From Stomoxys calcitrans (taxonomy: Eukaryota > Arthropoda > Insecta > Diptera > Muscidae), in the NCBI RefSeq assembly GCF_963082655.1, contig NC_081552.1, forward strand, positions 188,802,075 to 188,866,074: a DNA stretch of 64,000 nucleotides, given 5' to 3'. The notes under the pieces were generated by a model. It worked only from the letters and a program-made list of their open reading frames with translations. It did no database searches and was not told where the DNA came from. The translations under genes were made by a program, and so were the position numbers. This document shows, piece by piece, positions 33,475 through 44,198 of the stretch (position 1 is the stretch's first letter; each line of letters starts with the position of its first letter).

Positions 33475-34160
33475 TAGTTACTGAGAGGAAACGCCAATAC
33501 ATCATTTACGCAGTAGCCGCTCACTTTATACAAGCCTTTCGAATACCCCAAGTGCGGCCCAATTTCGCGGCACAGGCAGTGGTACTCGCAGAGTAGTGTG
33601 ATGGGATTGGTTGCGCGGACCCCACTAACCCCAGAATCAGCGTACTGAATCTGGAAATAAACAGGGTAGTCGCCGAACATAAGCGGAATTGGGGCTGGAA
33701 CACTTAGAGGAATGTTACTTAGCTGCCGGTGTAGACAAGATGTGATCAGTAGAAGGGATGACAGTCGCTTTTGGTACCATAACTGTGATTGACCCGAAGA
33801 GATGCGCCAGATTGTTCAACGGTCAAATTATTGAGCATTCCGAGAGAGAGAGGAAGAGAGAGAGAGAGAAGGAGAGGAAGGGGTGCATTCCTCATATCCC
33901 TAATTTCCGAGCTGATAGACAGCCATCTCAATTTCACGTGGGCGAAGTTGTGAATGTCATCCGGGACGCCAAGACATCCAAGGCGTTGGGCCCCGACGGA
34001 ATCTCTACCTCAACTTTCAAATGTCCTCAAACTGTCTATGAGCAATCTTATACATGTGTATCGTATATGAAAGATGGGCCAGAGTGATCTCGCTACTGAA
34101 GCCTAGAAAAGACCTAGAGAGGGGTTTTGCAGACCAATCTCCTTTCTCTCACCACTAGCC
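33475..34160 (+). mobile_element. Jockey-like element J1, endonuclease end to RT (split copy, second half)
   Basis: + strand text T-E-R-K-R-Q-Y-I-I-Y-A-V-A-A-H-F-I then P-Q-V-R-P-N-F-A-A-Q-A-V-V-L-A-E matches 46489-46710 of the inverted J1 copy. It continues to V-N-V-I-R-D-A-K-T-S-K-A-L-G-P-D-G-I-S-T near 33955, the RT entry block. It picks up about 20-25 codons after the point where 30385-30870 stops, so the two are one element split by later insertions. A (GA)n tract lies at 33842-33880. Confidence 0.8.
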
Positions 34161-34164
34161 AAGA

Positions 34165-34567
34165 CGATTGAGGTTATAGACTGATTTGGACCGTATCTGG
34201 CACAGTTGTTGGACGTCATAACAGAACACTATCTGCAAAATTTTGTCTAGATCGGACAAAAATGATGGCTTCCAGGTGCTCTAGAAGTCAAATCGGGAGA
34301 TTGGTTTATATGGGAGCCATATCCAAATTTGATCCGATATGGCCTATTTGCAATCCCCAATGACTTACATCAAAATTTAGTTTCTGTGCAATATTTTAAG
34401 CGGTTAGCTTTAAGCGTTCGATCGCTATCGTGATTTCGACAGATGAACGGACGGATGGGCATGGCTAGATCGACTCAGAATGTCGAGACGGTCAAGGTCG
34501 TTTCGAGGTGTTACAAACGAAATGACTAGATTAGTATACCCCCATCCTATTGTGGTGGGTATAAAAA
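34165..34567 (-). repeat. Family A element, head part
   Basis: Two units, GTCY tract (gaacggacggatgggcatgg) and terminus 'cccccatcctattgtggtgg' + gtataaaaa; the tail is truncated at the J1 junction. A further short family A unit remnant lies at 34568-34735. Confidence 0.85.
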
Positions 34568-34736
34568 CCAGGAAATCGATTTATATGGAAACAAAATCAA
34601 TGCACAGACGGAATAAAAGCAAGTTTAATAAAGTGAGTTGGAAGTCGTGAGAGAAATCATTGCACAAAATTTTGCCCCCGATGGAAATTGCGCCCTCTAT
34701 AGGTGCAATGTATGTAAAAGGATGTCGGATAGCTTA

Positions 34737-34906
34737 TTATACCCACCACCGAAGGATAGGGGTATATTTATTTTGTCAATCCGTTTGCAATACATTGAAA
34801 TATCCATTTCCGACCCTATAGAGTATATATATTCTTGATCGTCGTAAAAATCTAAGACGATCTAGCCATGTCCGTCCATCTGTCTGTTGAAATCACTCTA
34901 CAATCT
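34737..34906 (+). repeat. Family B head fragment
   Basis: 'tatacccaccaccgaaggat', 'gaccctatagagtatatata', 'ttcttgatcgtcgtaaaaat', GTCY tract; ends after about 170 bp, like the fragment at 1735-1905. Confidence 0.85.
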
Positions 34907-34913
34907 TAAACAA

Positions 34914-35838
34914 AACAAGTAAAAGCGTGCTAAGTTCGGATGGGCCGAATCTTATATACCCTCCACCATGGATCACATTTGTCGAGTTCTTTTCCCGGCA
35001 TCTCTTCTTAGGCAAAAAAGGATACAAGAAAAGATTTGCTCTGCTATGAGTGCGATATGAAGATAGGGTCCAGTTTGGACTACAATTAAATTATATGTTG
35101 GAGACCTGTGCAAAATGTCAGCCAATTCGAATAAGAATTGCGCCCTTTGGGGGTTCAAGAAGTAAAATAGAGAGATCGATTTATATGGGAGCTGTATCGG
35201 GCTGTAGACCGATTCAGACCATAATAAACACGTATGTTGATGGTCGTACAAAATTTCAGGCAAATCGGATAATAATTGCGACCTCTAGAGGCTCAAGAAG
35301 TCAAGATCCCAGATCGGTTTATATGGCAGCTATATCAGGTTATGGACCGATTTGAACCATATTTGGCACAGTTGTTGGATATCATAACAAAACACGTCGT
35401 GCAAAATTTCATACTTGGCACATTTATTGGATATCATAACAAAATACTTCGTGGAAAAATTCATTCCAATCGGATAAGAATTGCGCACTCTAGAGGCTCA
35501 AGAAGTCAAGACCCAAGATCGGTTTATATGGCAGCTATATCAAAACATGGACCGATATGACCCATTTACAATACCAACCGACCTACACTAATAAGAAGTA
35601 TTTGTGCAAAATTTCAAGCGGCTAGCTTTACTCCTTCGGAAGTTAGCGTGCTTTCGACAGACAGACGGACGGACGGACAGACGGACGGACGGATGGACGT
35701 ACGAACGGACAGACGGACGGACATGGCTAGATCGACATAAAATGTCGCGACGATCAAGAATATATATACTTTATGGGGTTTCAGACGAATATTTCGAGTA
35801 GTTACAAACAGAATGACGAAATTAATATACCCGAAATT
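34914..35838 (-). repeat. Family A element with expanded GTCY microsatellite
   Basis: Inverted tail (hairpin ttcggatgggccgaa), 'tataccctccaccatggatc', about five units, then an unusually long acggacggacag tract at 35655-35725, TA core 'caagaatatatatactttat', and a truncated head. Confidence 0.9.
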
Positions 35839-35844
35839 AGTATA

Positions 35845-36118
35845 TACTTTGCACAGTTTCTTTTTTTGTCCATATGCAGGTTAAGCTCGCCGATGGGCTT
35901 TATCGGACTATATCTCGATATAGCCCCCATATAACCCCCGCCGATTAAAAGTCTAGGTCCCAGTAAAGCCACATTTATTATCAGATTTTGCTAAAATTTA
36001 AAACAGTGAATTGTGTTAGGCCACTCAGTATCCTTCTTCAATTTGGCCCAGAGCGATCTAGATGTGTTGCAAACGGAATGACTAATTGAATATACCTCCT
36101 ACGGTGGTGGGTATACAA
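35845..36118. repeat. Family B fragments, both orientations
   Basis: 35845-36055 is a + oriented internal part ('ttctttttttgtccatatgc', 'cagtgaattgtgttaggcc'); 36056-36118 is an inverted head ('gtgttgcaaacggaatgact', 'cctcctacggtggtgggtat'). Confidence 0.7.
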
Positions 36119-36171
36119 AGTTTTCCAAATTTTAATTGTGGGTCACCGTAACTCTTATCCGACTTAACAAA

Positions 36172-36873
36172 CAAGTAAAAAGGCGTTAAGTTCGGCCGGG
36201 CTGAACTTTGGATACCCACAACCTCGGGTATATATGTAAAACACCTTTCATCCAAATCCGGTTTTTCACCGGCCCTAAATCGGAGGATCGGTCTATATGG
36301 CAGCTATATGCAAATCTGGACCGATCTGGGCCAAATTGACGAAGGATGTCGAAGGGCCCAACACAACTCACTGTCCCAAATTTCAGCAAAATAGGATAAT
36401 AAGTGTGGCTTTAATTGGCCGGTCGGAGGATCGGTCTATATGGCAACTATATGCAAATCTGGACCGATCTGGGCTAAATTGATGAAGGATGTCGAAGGGC
36501 CTGACACAACTCACTGTCCTAAATTTCAGCAAAATCGGATAATAAGTGTGGCTTTTATTGGCCTAAGACCCTAAATCGGAGGATCGGTCTATATGGGGGC
36601 TATATCAAAATATAGTCCGATATAGCCCATCTCCGAAATTAACCTGCTTATGGACAAAAAAGAATCTGTGCAAAGTTTCAGCTGAATATATCTATTTCTA
36701 AAGACAGTAGCGTGATTTCAACAGACAGACGGACGGACATGGCTAGATCATCTTAGATTTTTACGCTGATCAAGAATATATGTACTTTATAGGGTCGGAA
36801 ATGGATATTTCGATGTGTTTCAAACGGAATGACAAAGTCAATATACCCCCATCCTTCGGGGGTGGGTATAAAA
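36172..36873 (-). repeat. Family B mini-me-like element, complete, about 700 bp
   Basis: The cleanest short family B copy. Inverted tail aacaagtaaaaaggcgttaa, hairpin ttcggccgggctgaac, 'tttggatacccacaacctcg', two internal units, 'ctgcttatggacaaaaaaga', GTCY tract acagacagacggacggacat, TA core, 'gaccctataaag'-type box and terminus 'ccatccttcgggggtgggta'. Confidence 0.92.
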
Positions 36874-37300
36874 ATTGTTTTTTGTAACGTTGTTTACCTT
36901 CCAATTATGCACTCTCAGTTTCTATCTTTGAAAATGCGATTGAAGGTGGATAGTAACATAAAATTGTGCACGGCTAAGCATATTTTTTACTTGTTCAAGT
37001 ATTTTTTTTTTTCATATTTCAAAATAGGTATTCTAATGCAAGAACTTGGAATGCCTCATTTACAAGATTCTATACGCACGTTTTGTTGAATTTAATTCAC
37101 TTCAAAGAAAATGAGACAACCGACCAAATCACCGATCAAATTGTATGAATTCATGGTAAATTAAAGCAGAAAATTTAAAAACTTGAAGCACGCCCATGCC
37201 CAGAGCCTTCTGATTGCAGCCACAGTTTTTCGAGCTTAAATATTAAATGACCCTATCAAATTTGTTTAGTTATTTTTCAAAATTTTTATGTTTATATTTT
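36874..37300. other. Upstream region of the first secreted-peptide gene
   Basis: AT-rich, apparently unique, no transposon recognised. I searched by eye for a GGGRNNYYCC-type (Rel) site and found none convincing. Confidence 0.5.
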
Positions 37301-37302
37301 CA

Positions 37303-37310
37303 TATAAATA
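37303..37310 (+). promoter_or_regulatory. TATA box of peptide gene 1
   Basis: TATAAATA 63 bp upstream of the ATG; the two related genes have the same word at 57 and 67 bp. Predicted start of transcription is near 37333. Confidence 0.75.
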
Positions 37311-37365
37311 CTCAGACTCCCTTCTACGGTTTGACTTGTTAGGCACGACAAACGCAACATAAATC

Positions 37366-37574
37366 ATGGTTTCAAAGACAATCATAGCAGCTTTCCTTGT
37401 AGCAGGTAATATGGACACACTTGTCCTGCAATAAACTGAGTCAATTTTTTACACTTTTTTACAGCTCTTATCTTGGCTTTTGCTGGTGTCGATGCTAAGC
37501 CGCAAGGAATGGCGAGTGATTTGTTTGGTGGCTTGAGAAATGTCTCCAGTTCCATTTCATCAGCTTTGGGTTAA
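37366..37574 (+). CDS. Secreted-peptide gene 1, 49 residues
   Basis: Join 37366-37405 and 37465-37574 (40 + 110 nt); 59-bp intron, donor gcag|gtaat, acceptor tttttacag. Residues 1-24 form a signal peptide: basic K4, hydrophobic I6-A20, cleavage likely after V-D-A at 24. The mature part of 25 residues begins K-P-Q-G-M-A and ends S-S-I-S-S-A-L-G. Hydrophobic residues recur every 3-4 positions, so an amphipathic helix is plausible; net charge is about +1; there are no cysteines. The terminal Gly could be an amide donor, as in cecropins. A TATA box lies 63 bp upstream of the ATG and attaaa at 37631. The intron position, lengths and core residues match the gene at 43978. Family not recognised; a secreted effector or antimicrobial-like peptide is inference only. 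Confidence 0.85.
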
Positions 37575-37674
37575 AGATGGCGATTTGAATTGAAACAAAA
37601 TTCATAAAACTCTTTTGTAAAGCCTTTTCCATTAAAATTTTATATACATATAAACACAAAATATTTGCAGCAGG

Positions 37675-38440
37675 CTTGAGATCTGTAAATCTTCAACTAT
37701 GGGTCAGCAGAGGATCTCCTCTTGGAGGTGTACAGTCTCCTCTTTCTCTTAACAATATGTTATTGTATCTGGAAGAAAAAGGTGTATAAGAGGTGACTAT
37801 TGTGGTAAGGGCTAAGTTTCCCAGCACTCTTAGAGATATAGTTCAGGAAGCTCAACGTGCGACAGCAAAGTGTGCTAGCGAATTCGGTCTAGGCGTAAAT
37901 CCGAAAGTGGTTGTTCTTCAGGAGATTCAAGTTGTCCAAAGTGGCAACTGTCTCCTTGGACGCAAAAAAATAAAAAGTTTGGAATATCTTTGCGACAAAC
38001 AAATCTGTACTATTGTTGAAATACTATAGTAACTGTGCACCATTTCCATCCACCGTTGAACGTTTGTCGTGAATTTGCAGTCGTTGTGTCCGTCATGACA
38101 GGTCACTGTCTGATCGGAAAACATACTGACAGACTGATGGTTGTCAGTAACTGCTTCTGCCGAAGCTGTGAGGACGTTGAGGATGATGAGACTATATAAC
38201 ATCATCTGTGCGTGTGTCCCGTACTGGCAGTCAAAAAGAAGTTCCACTTTAGGTTCTCATTTCTATGACAACTTGTCTGATTTAGCGGATGTGAACATTC
38301 GCATGTTGTTGAGCTTTATGAAGCGATCTGGTAGAAGATATCTTCCTTTTCCTGTTCCTGTAGTGTCATAAAGGACGAAACCGTCTATGTGAGTATGATG
38401 GTAGACTATAAAGTGGCAGTCTATCTTATACTAAGTAATT
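37675..38440 (+). mobile_element. I/R1-like retroposon fragments
   Basis: 37675-38020: RT text with W-V-S-R-G-S-P-L-G-G-V-Q-S-P-L near 37705, then V-V-R-A-K-F-P-S-T-L-R. 38060-38440: 3' end with T-G-H-C-L-I-G-K, C-R-S-C-E-D-V-E-D-D-E-T and the 3' UTR 'aaggacgaaaccgtctatgt'. Same family as 6364-10130, with the middle deleted. Confidence 0.75.
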
Positions 38441-38504
38441 TGGTGTTGACCTGCATAGACGGATAAAAATTAGGGCTTCTGTACCACAAGAAGTAAAATT
38501 CAAG

Positions 38505-38660
38505 GACTATTTAATTTTAATTAAAAATTCAAGGAGAAGGACAACGTGTTAAGTTCGTCGTGTCCGGATGTTGGGATCCCATCACCATGGATTTTGATAA
38601 AAATTAACACAAACTTTACTGAGATAAGGACATAATTTTACTTTACATACCAGCTTAGGT
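38505..38660 (-). repeat. Family A variant tail fragment
   Basis: 'aacgtgttaagttcgtcgtg', 'gggatcccatcaccatggat', 'tgataaaaattaacacaaac': a decayed inverted tail of the subtype seen at 25138. Confidence 0.65.
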
Positions 38661-40612
38661 TAGGTCACGTTGAAACTCTTTTCATCGGCTTGTTGGGTAC
38701 TCTTAATATTAAAATGTAACCTATAAAAAGAAAATCTAAGTTAAGAATTCCGTACTACTAAGAAAATTCTTATGCACTTATCTTCTTTTTACACTTCAAG
38801 GGTGTTTGTGATCTTATCGACCTGGTTGTTATCGCTTTGATGGCCAGTTTACTGTCTGCAAAGGTATTCTTACTCGACGTCCTCGCGTGAATGCCACAGC
38901 ACCCCACGCATTCGGTAACCGCCCGGATCTCTGCCTAGTGGATCGTTTTATGTTCAGGCTGTCGAAAACTGATCTCAGTCCCTGGGTTCTCAATGTAGAC
39001 CCCCAGGCCCACTCTGTCCTCTAGCTTGATCCATCTGTATGGCATGGTCGCCCAAAAGGGAATACCAGAGTTCCGTCAATCCATGGCTGTGCCTATGGCA
39101 GCAGTGTTTCGCACTCCACCTCAAGTGTCATTTTAGATATTCGATCGGAAACCTCATCTATTCCATCCAGGTTTGCTTTTTTCGCCTCCATTCCATTCTC
39201 CATTCTCCCATCGCCTTAAGTCTCACAACCACAGTGTCTGCCTCACACTTAATCTGTATGTCAAGGGGTCGGATATCTATAATAGTCTCCAGTGCCCTAT
39301 GTCTATGCCAAGACAACATGAACTCTAAACCAGTTGTACGAGAACTATCCATACATTGCTTATTCACCGCAGTCCACCAAACTACTGAGGAGTAAGTAAG
39401 TTTTGGTCTAATCACGCTCCCTTAGAGCCAGTGGACTATCCTTGAATTCATGCCTCATTTTGTGTCATCGGCCCGTCTACATAGTACTTTCAATTAAGTT
39501 TCTTGTCCAAGATCACTCCTAAATATTTGACCTTGTCAGATGTCGAAGTCATTCTATTGAGGAAACATGCAGCTTCAAATTGGCCCACCTTTGTCTTCCT
39601 CGTGAACAGGCATATTTCTGTTTTCTCTGGGTAAACATTGAGACCCCTAATTCTAGCCCAGTCAAATGCCATCTGCAGGACCCTATCGGTCCTTCTGCAT
39701 ATCTGGTTCGGATCCTTACCCCTTAAAAGTATTATAACATCGTCTGCGTAGCAGACGGGTTAAAATTCCTCCTCAGTCAGCATCCGTAATAGGTTATTTA
39801 TGGTGGTCACGCATAGCAGTAGCGATAAAATGCCCCCCTGTGGCATGCCATGTGACACTTTCTCTCTTATATTTATGTCATGGGACCCACAACTTATCCA
39901 CCTGTTCCTTAGCACATGGTTTATCCAGTATTTAAGGACCTGGTCCACCCGGTATTGGCCTAAGGATTGGATCATTGTGTCAGTCCGCACACTATTAAAA
40001 GCCCCCTCGAAGTCATTGCATACCGCCAGTGTATTCGTTTTGGCATCGAAGGATTCTTCTATTTTATGCACAACCTCGTACAGGGCAATCTCCACCGACC
40101 TTCCCTTGACATAGGCATGCTGTTTGTATTTGAGCTGTTCGCTGGATATGCTGCTACTCTTTATCATGGTATCCACAATACGTTCCTTGGTTTTGAGTAG
40201 AAAGGATGTAAGGCATATAGGTCTGCAGGCATTTGGTGTCGCACAACTTGCCTTGCCAGGCTTAGGTATGAATACCACCCTTGACTCCTGCCAGGCTTTC
40301 GCCTTTCGTCAACTTCTAGGCACGTTGTAAAAGTAGTAGCCAGACGTCCCATCTGGCGCCTCGCCAGATAGTGGGCCTCCTTAGTAAGAAATATTCCAGG
40401 TCCGGGTGACTTAAATACTCGTAGTTTGAAGCTGCTCAAGGCTTCCTATGCCATATATTCCGTGATTTTAAGCCTTCGATCAACCTGATTATTCCAAGAT
40501 TCCGGTGTCTCCATGATTCCCGTAGTTTCCTGTGGAAAATACGTTTTTATCAAAAGCTCCGTTGGCTCTGCTCTCATTCCCATGTCGTCAGTTTGGACAT
40601 GGGTTTTTTTAT
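38661..40612 (-). mobile_element. R1-like retroposon, reverse transcriptase remnant
   Basis: The minus strand starts near 40600 (T-E-L-L-I-K-T-Y-F-P), then fingers (V-F-I-P-K-P-G-K near 40275) and palm (N-D-F-E-G-A-F-N-S-V near 40010). Next come H-G-M-P-Q-G-G-I-L-S near 39845, catalytic C-Y-A-D-D-V-I-I-L at 39739-39753, then Y-P-E-K-T-E-I and V-K-Y-L-G-V-I-L-D-K-K-L-N near 39500, and thumb (R-P-K-L-T-Y-S-S-V-V-W-W) near 39400. Frame 40278-39760 is open for 172 codons. It is GC-richer than flanking DNA. The RNase H end near 38800 is decayed. Confidence 0.85.
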
Positions 40613-40616
40613 AGAG

Positions 40617-41899
40617 ACTTCTTATATCCACCACCCAAGAATGGGGGTATATACATTTAGCCGTTCCATTTGCAACTCATCGAAATATCCATTTCCGATC
40701 CTATAAAGTATATATATTCTTGATCGTCGTAAAAATCTAAGACGACCTAGCCATGTCCGTCCGTCTGATCGTCTGTCTGTTGAAATGACGCTACAGTCTT
40801 TACTCGCTACAGAAATATTGATCTGAAACTTGGCACAGATCCCTTTTTTGTCCATAAGCAGGTTAAGTACGAGAATGGGATACATCGAACTATATCTTGA
40901 TATAGCCCCCATATAGACCGACCCGCCAATTTAAAGTCTTGAACCCATAAAAGACACATTTATTATCCGATTTTGCTGAAATTTGGGAAAGTGAGTTGTG
41001 TTAGGCCCTTCGATATCCTTCTTAAATCAGATTGGTCTACATTAAGATATAGCTGCCATATAGACCGATCCGCCGATTTAAGGTCTTGGTCCCATAAAAG
41101 CCACATTTATTATCCGATTTTGCTAAAATTTGGGACAGTAAGTTATGATAGGCCTTTCGACATCCTTCTTCAATTTGGCCCAGATCGGTCCAGAATTAGA
41201 TATAGCCGCCATATAAAACGATTTGTCGATGTAAGGTCTTAGGCTCATAAAAGGCCCATTTGTTTGTCCGATTTCGCTGAAATTCGGGGCAGTGAGTTGT
41301 GTTAGACGCCTCGACATATTTCTGCAATTTGGTCTAGATCAATTCAGATTTTGATATAGCTGTCATATAGACCGACCTCTTGATTTAATGTTTTGGGACC
41401 AATAAAAAGCGCATTTATTGTCCGATGTCGCTGGAGATTTGGAACAGTGAGTTGTGTTAGGACTTTCGACATCCTTCTTCAATTTGGCCCAGATCGGTTC
41501 AGATTCGAATGTAGCTGCTATATAGGCCGATCTCTCGATTTAAAGCCTTGGGCCCATAAAAAGCGCATTTATTGTGCGATTTTGCTGAAATTTTACACAG
41601 TGGGTTATGTTAGGCTTTTCGACATCCGTATTGTATATATATGGTCCAGATCGGTATATATTTGGATATAGCTACCAAAAATACCAATATTTTGTTCTAC
41701 AAAATTGAATAATGACTTGTACTTATTAGACCACCCAATGTCCGTGCCATATCGGACCCTATTTCGATATAGCTCCTATGGGGGCATAAATTATGCATTT
41801 TTCACCGGATTATGACGAAAGGTGGTTTACATATATACCCGAGGTGGTGGGTATCCAAAGATCGGCCCGACCGAACTTAACGCCTTTTTACTTGTTCAT
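40617..41899 (+). repeat. Family B mini-me-like element, complete, 1.3 kb
   Basis: Head 'tatccaccacccaagaatgg', 'gatcctataaagtatatata', GTCY tract (tccgtccgtctgatcgtctg), six internal units, and tail 'gaggtggtgggtatccaaag', hairpin tcggcccgaccga, 'cttaacgcctttttacttgt'. Confidence 0.92.
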
Positions 41900-42490
41900 C
41901 TTGGCGGCGTCGTCAACGCTATCGACCTGCTTCCAGAAGGGCCCCTTCTTCTGCTTTGGTAATCTTATTGTATTTCTCCCGACACTGGCCAGCTGTGAGC
42001 ACCACACAGGCTGGAATATTGAGGTCCAATCTGTGTGGTGTTCCCTGAGGTCACGAGAGGCTTAGCTGCGAGCAACCGGGCGCGTCCACAAGTTGCGGAT
42101 AGTGGAATGCTCTATACGGAGTAGCTGCAATGGCAGCCGCGGACAATCAGCGGCATCGAGCGGAGAGTCTCAGTGAGAGGTCGGGCTGCACCAGCTCTCG
42201 CACAAATACTGAGTGCCTATGATGCTCGATATGACAAGGCGAGTTATTGGCGCCTTTAAATAACCAATGGCCACCATGTTCCTGCAGCAATCGGACCTCT
42301 GGACCGAAACGAGCTTGCTCATCTACAGGAGCTTGAGGGGGATCGTCATCTCCACATGAAAATTTGGCTACAGCTACAACAACAACATTGTATTCCTTGA
42401 TCCGTGAGTATTACACGTCCCAATAAACTTCCGCTGTACGTACATTACCTACATCCGCTGGGATTTGATCTGACCTGCCAAACTAGGGAA
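41900..42490 (+). mobile_element. Probable retroposon 3' untranslated end
   Basis: GC-rich non-coding stretch ending in 'ctacagctacaacaacaaca' at 42370-42389, the CAA-repeat tail typical of Jockey-type 3' ends. No protein motif found, so the element type is a guess. Confidence 0.45.
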
Positions 42491-42900
42491 AATTGAAGCT
42501 TCTGGGAGCAGTAGAAGGCTAATCGGATATGAGATGAAAGACTAATTTGGACAATACTTACCATGGATGTTGGAAGCCATAACGAAACACTACATTCAAA
42601 ATTTCAGTCAAATCAGCCAACAATTACGGCTTCTAGGGAAACAAGAAGTAAAATCTGGGAATTGGTTAATATGGGAGCTATATCAGGTTACACACCGATT
42701 TGACCTATACTTGATACGACCGTTGGAAGTTGCAACAGAACACCACGTGCGTAAACTAAGGCGCATAGTGTGGAAATCACCATAGCAGTCGGACGAATGA
42801 AGATATTCGATTAAAATTTTGCATACATAATTCTTATTGATGTAGGTCGTTGTGGATTACAAATAGGACATATCGGTTCAGATTTGGATACAGCTCCCAT
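42491..42900. repeat. Family A fragments, both orientations
   Basis: 42500-42780 is an inverted internal part ('gttggaagccataacgaaac', 'gggagctatatcaggttaca'); 42785-42905 is a + part ('tacataattcttattgatgt'). Confidence 0.65.
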
Positions 42901-42929
42901 ATATATTGTTTCTTCGACTTTTTGAGTCC

Positions 42930-43395
42930 TTCAATTTTTATCCAATGTCGCGACATAAGATATGTCGCTGAATTTGACACAGTGAGCCATGCTAGGCTAG
43001 GCCACCGTAGCGCAAAGGTTACCATGTCCGCCTATGACGCTGAACGCCTGGGTTCGAATCCTGGCGAGACCATCAGAAAAAATTTTCAGCGGTGGTTTCC
43101 TCTCCTAATGCTGGCAACATTTGTGAGGTACTATGCCATGTAAAACTTCTCTCCAAAGAGGTGTCGCACTGCGGCACGCCGTTCGGACTCGGCTATAAAA
43201 AGGAGGCCCCTTATCATTGAGGTTAAACTTGAATCGGACAGCACTCATTGATATGTGAGAAGTTTGCCCCAGTTCCTTAGTGGAATGTTCATGGACAGAA
43301 TTTGTTTTTTGTTTGAGCCATGCTAGGCTTTTCAACATCCGTGTTCAATATGGCCCCGATCGATGTATATTTGGATAAAGCTGCCATATAGAAAT
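42930..43395 (+). repeat. Family B fragment interrupted by a SINE
   Basis: Family B text 'gacacagtgagccatgctag' resumes after the SINE as 'ttcaacatccgtgttcaata' and 'tttggataaagctgccatat'. Confidence 0.75.
42999..43314 (+). repeat. tRNA-derived SINE, best copy, with 15-bp target-site duplication
   Basis: 316 bp. Pol III box A tagcgcaaagg at 43008-43018 and box B ggttcgaatcc at 43051-43061, spaced as in a tRNA. The tRNA-like head is followed by a non-tRNA body (agaaaaaattttcagcggtg; ggcacgccgttcggactcgg; tggaatgttcatgg). Flanked by perfect gagccatgctaggct at 42984-42998 and 43315-43329, proving target-primed insertion into a family B repeat. Confidence 0.95.
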
Positions 43396-43396
43396 A

Positions 43397-43655
43397 TTGG
43401 GGGCCACCGTAGAGCAGGGGTTAGCATGTCCGCCTATGACTCTGAATGCCTAAGATCGAATCCCAGCAATAACAGCAGAACAACATTTGTGGGGTACTAT
43501 GCCATATTAAAACTTCCCCCGAACAGGTGTCACACTGTGACACGCCATTTGAACTCGGTTATAAAAAGGAAGCCCCTTATCACTGAGCTAAAAACTTGAG
43601 TCGTACAGCACTCATTAATATATGAGAAGTTTGCCCTAGTACCAGCCACAAGACG
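43397..43655 (+). repeat. tRNA-derived SINE, diverged second copy
   Basis: 'ggccaccgtagagcagggg', box B changed to agatcgaatccc, and an internal deletion after 'cccagcaataacagcag'. The body ends 'taatatatgagaagtttgcc'. Lies about 80 bp after the previous copy in the same orientation. Confidence 0.88.
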
Positions 43656-43910
43656 GAAATAACAGGATAAATTTTGCTTTCTGTGTACCAGATATTTAAA
43701 ACAATCTTGTTAACATATTTTCTAATTATTTAGGGCTATAAGAAAAACGACACAAATTTTTAAAGTCATGCAAAAATTACGATTTTTTTATAGTAGGAAA
43801 ATCAAGCACTTCAAGGGGTTCCGACAAAGTGAAACATTTTGCTAATCACCGCGACTTGTTAAGCGAAAAACTCAATTTCTTAGCTTTCAAAAGAGTTGTT
43901 AATATATTTC
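43656..43910. other. Upstream region of the second secreted-peptide gene
   Basis: AT-rich unique sequence. The string ggggttccga at 43815-43824 is a partial Rel-site look-alike; too weak to call. Confidence 0.4.
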
Positions 43911-43918
43911 TATAAATA
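43911..43918 (+). promoter_or_regulatory. TATA box of peptide gene 2
   Basis: TATAAATA 67 bp upstream of the ATG, matching the spacing in the other two genes. Confidence 0.72.
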
Positions 43919-43977
43919 TTTCATAGATTGAAAATATTTAAATTCATTCGACAGCAGGAGCTTGAGCGAAAGAGGTC

Positions 43978-44198
43978 ATGAGTTTAAAGGCAATATTTAC
44001 AGTTATTTTCATAGCAGGTAATTTGGATACTGCCATACTGATTAACAAAACTTTATTCTAATCTTATCGAAATACCATTCATTTCCAGTCCTAATTATGG
44101 CTTATGTTGGGGTAGAAGCAAAGCCTCAAGGTATAGCGAAGGATTTCTTTGGTGGTCTAGAAGGAGTAGCCAGTTCTATTACATCGGCTATGGGATAA
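43978..44198 (+). CDS. Secreted-peptide gene 2, 49 residues
   Basis: Join 43978-44017 and 44089-44198 (40 + 110 nt, identical lengths to gene 1); 71-bp intron, donor gcag|gtaat, acceptor atttccag. Residues 1-24 are a signal peptide (K4, hydrophobic I6-V20, likely cut after V-E-A). The mature 25 residues begin K-P-Q-G-I-A-K-D-F-F-G-G-L and end S-S-I-T-S-A-M-G. Compared with gene 1, the K-P-Q-G, D-x-F-G-G-L, V-x-S-S-I and terminal S-A-x-G positions are kept while other residues vary. That suggests a functional paralogue pair under constraint, not a recent duplication. Ends in Gly, a possible amidation signal. AATAAA lies at 44311-44316. Function unknown; see gene 1. Confidence 0.85.

Noticed and set aside
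43000..43072. Functional tRNA gene
   Set aside because: Box A and box B are present but no proper acceptor stem closes, and the head is fused to a repeated non-tRNA body with target-site duplications: a SINE.
43815..43824. NF-kB/Rel site upstream of peptide gene 2
   Set aside because: ggggttccga fits only part of the consensus and has no counterpart in the other two genes.
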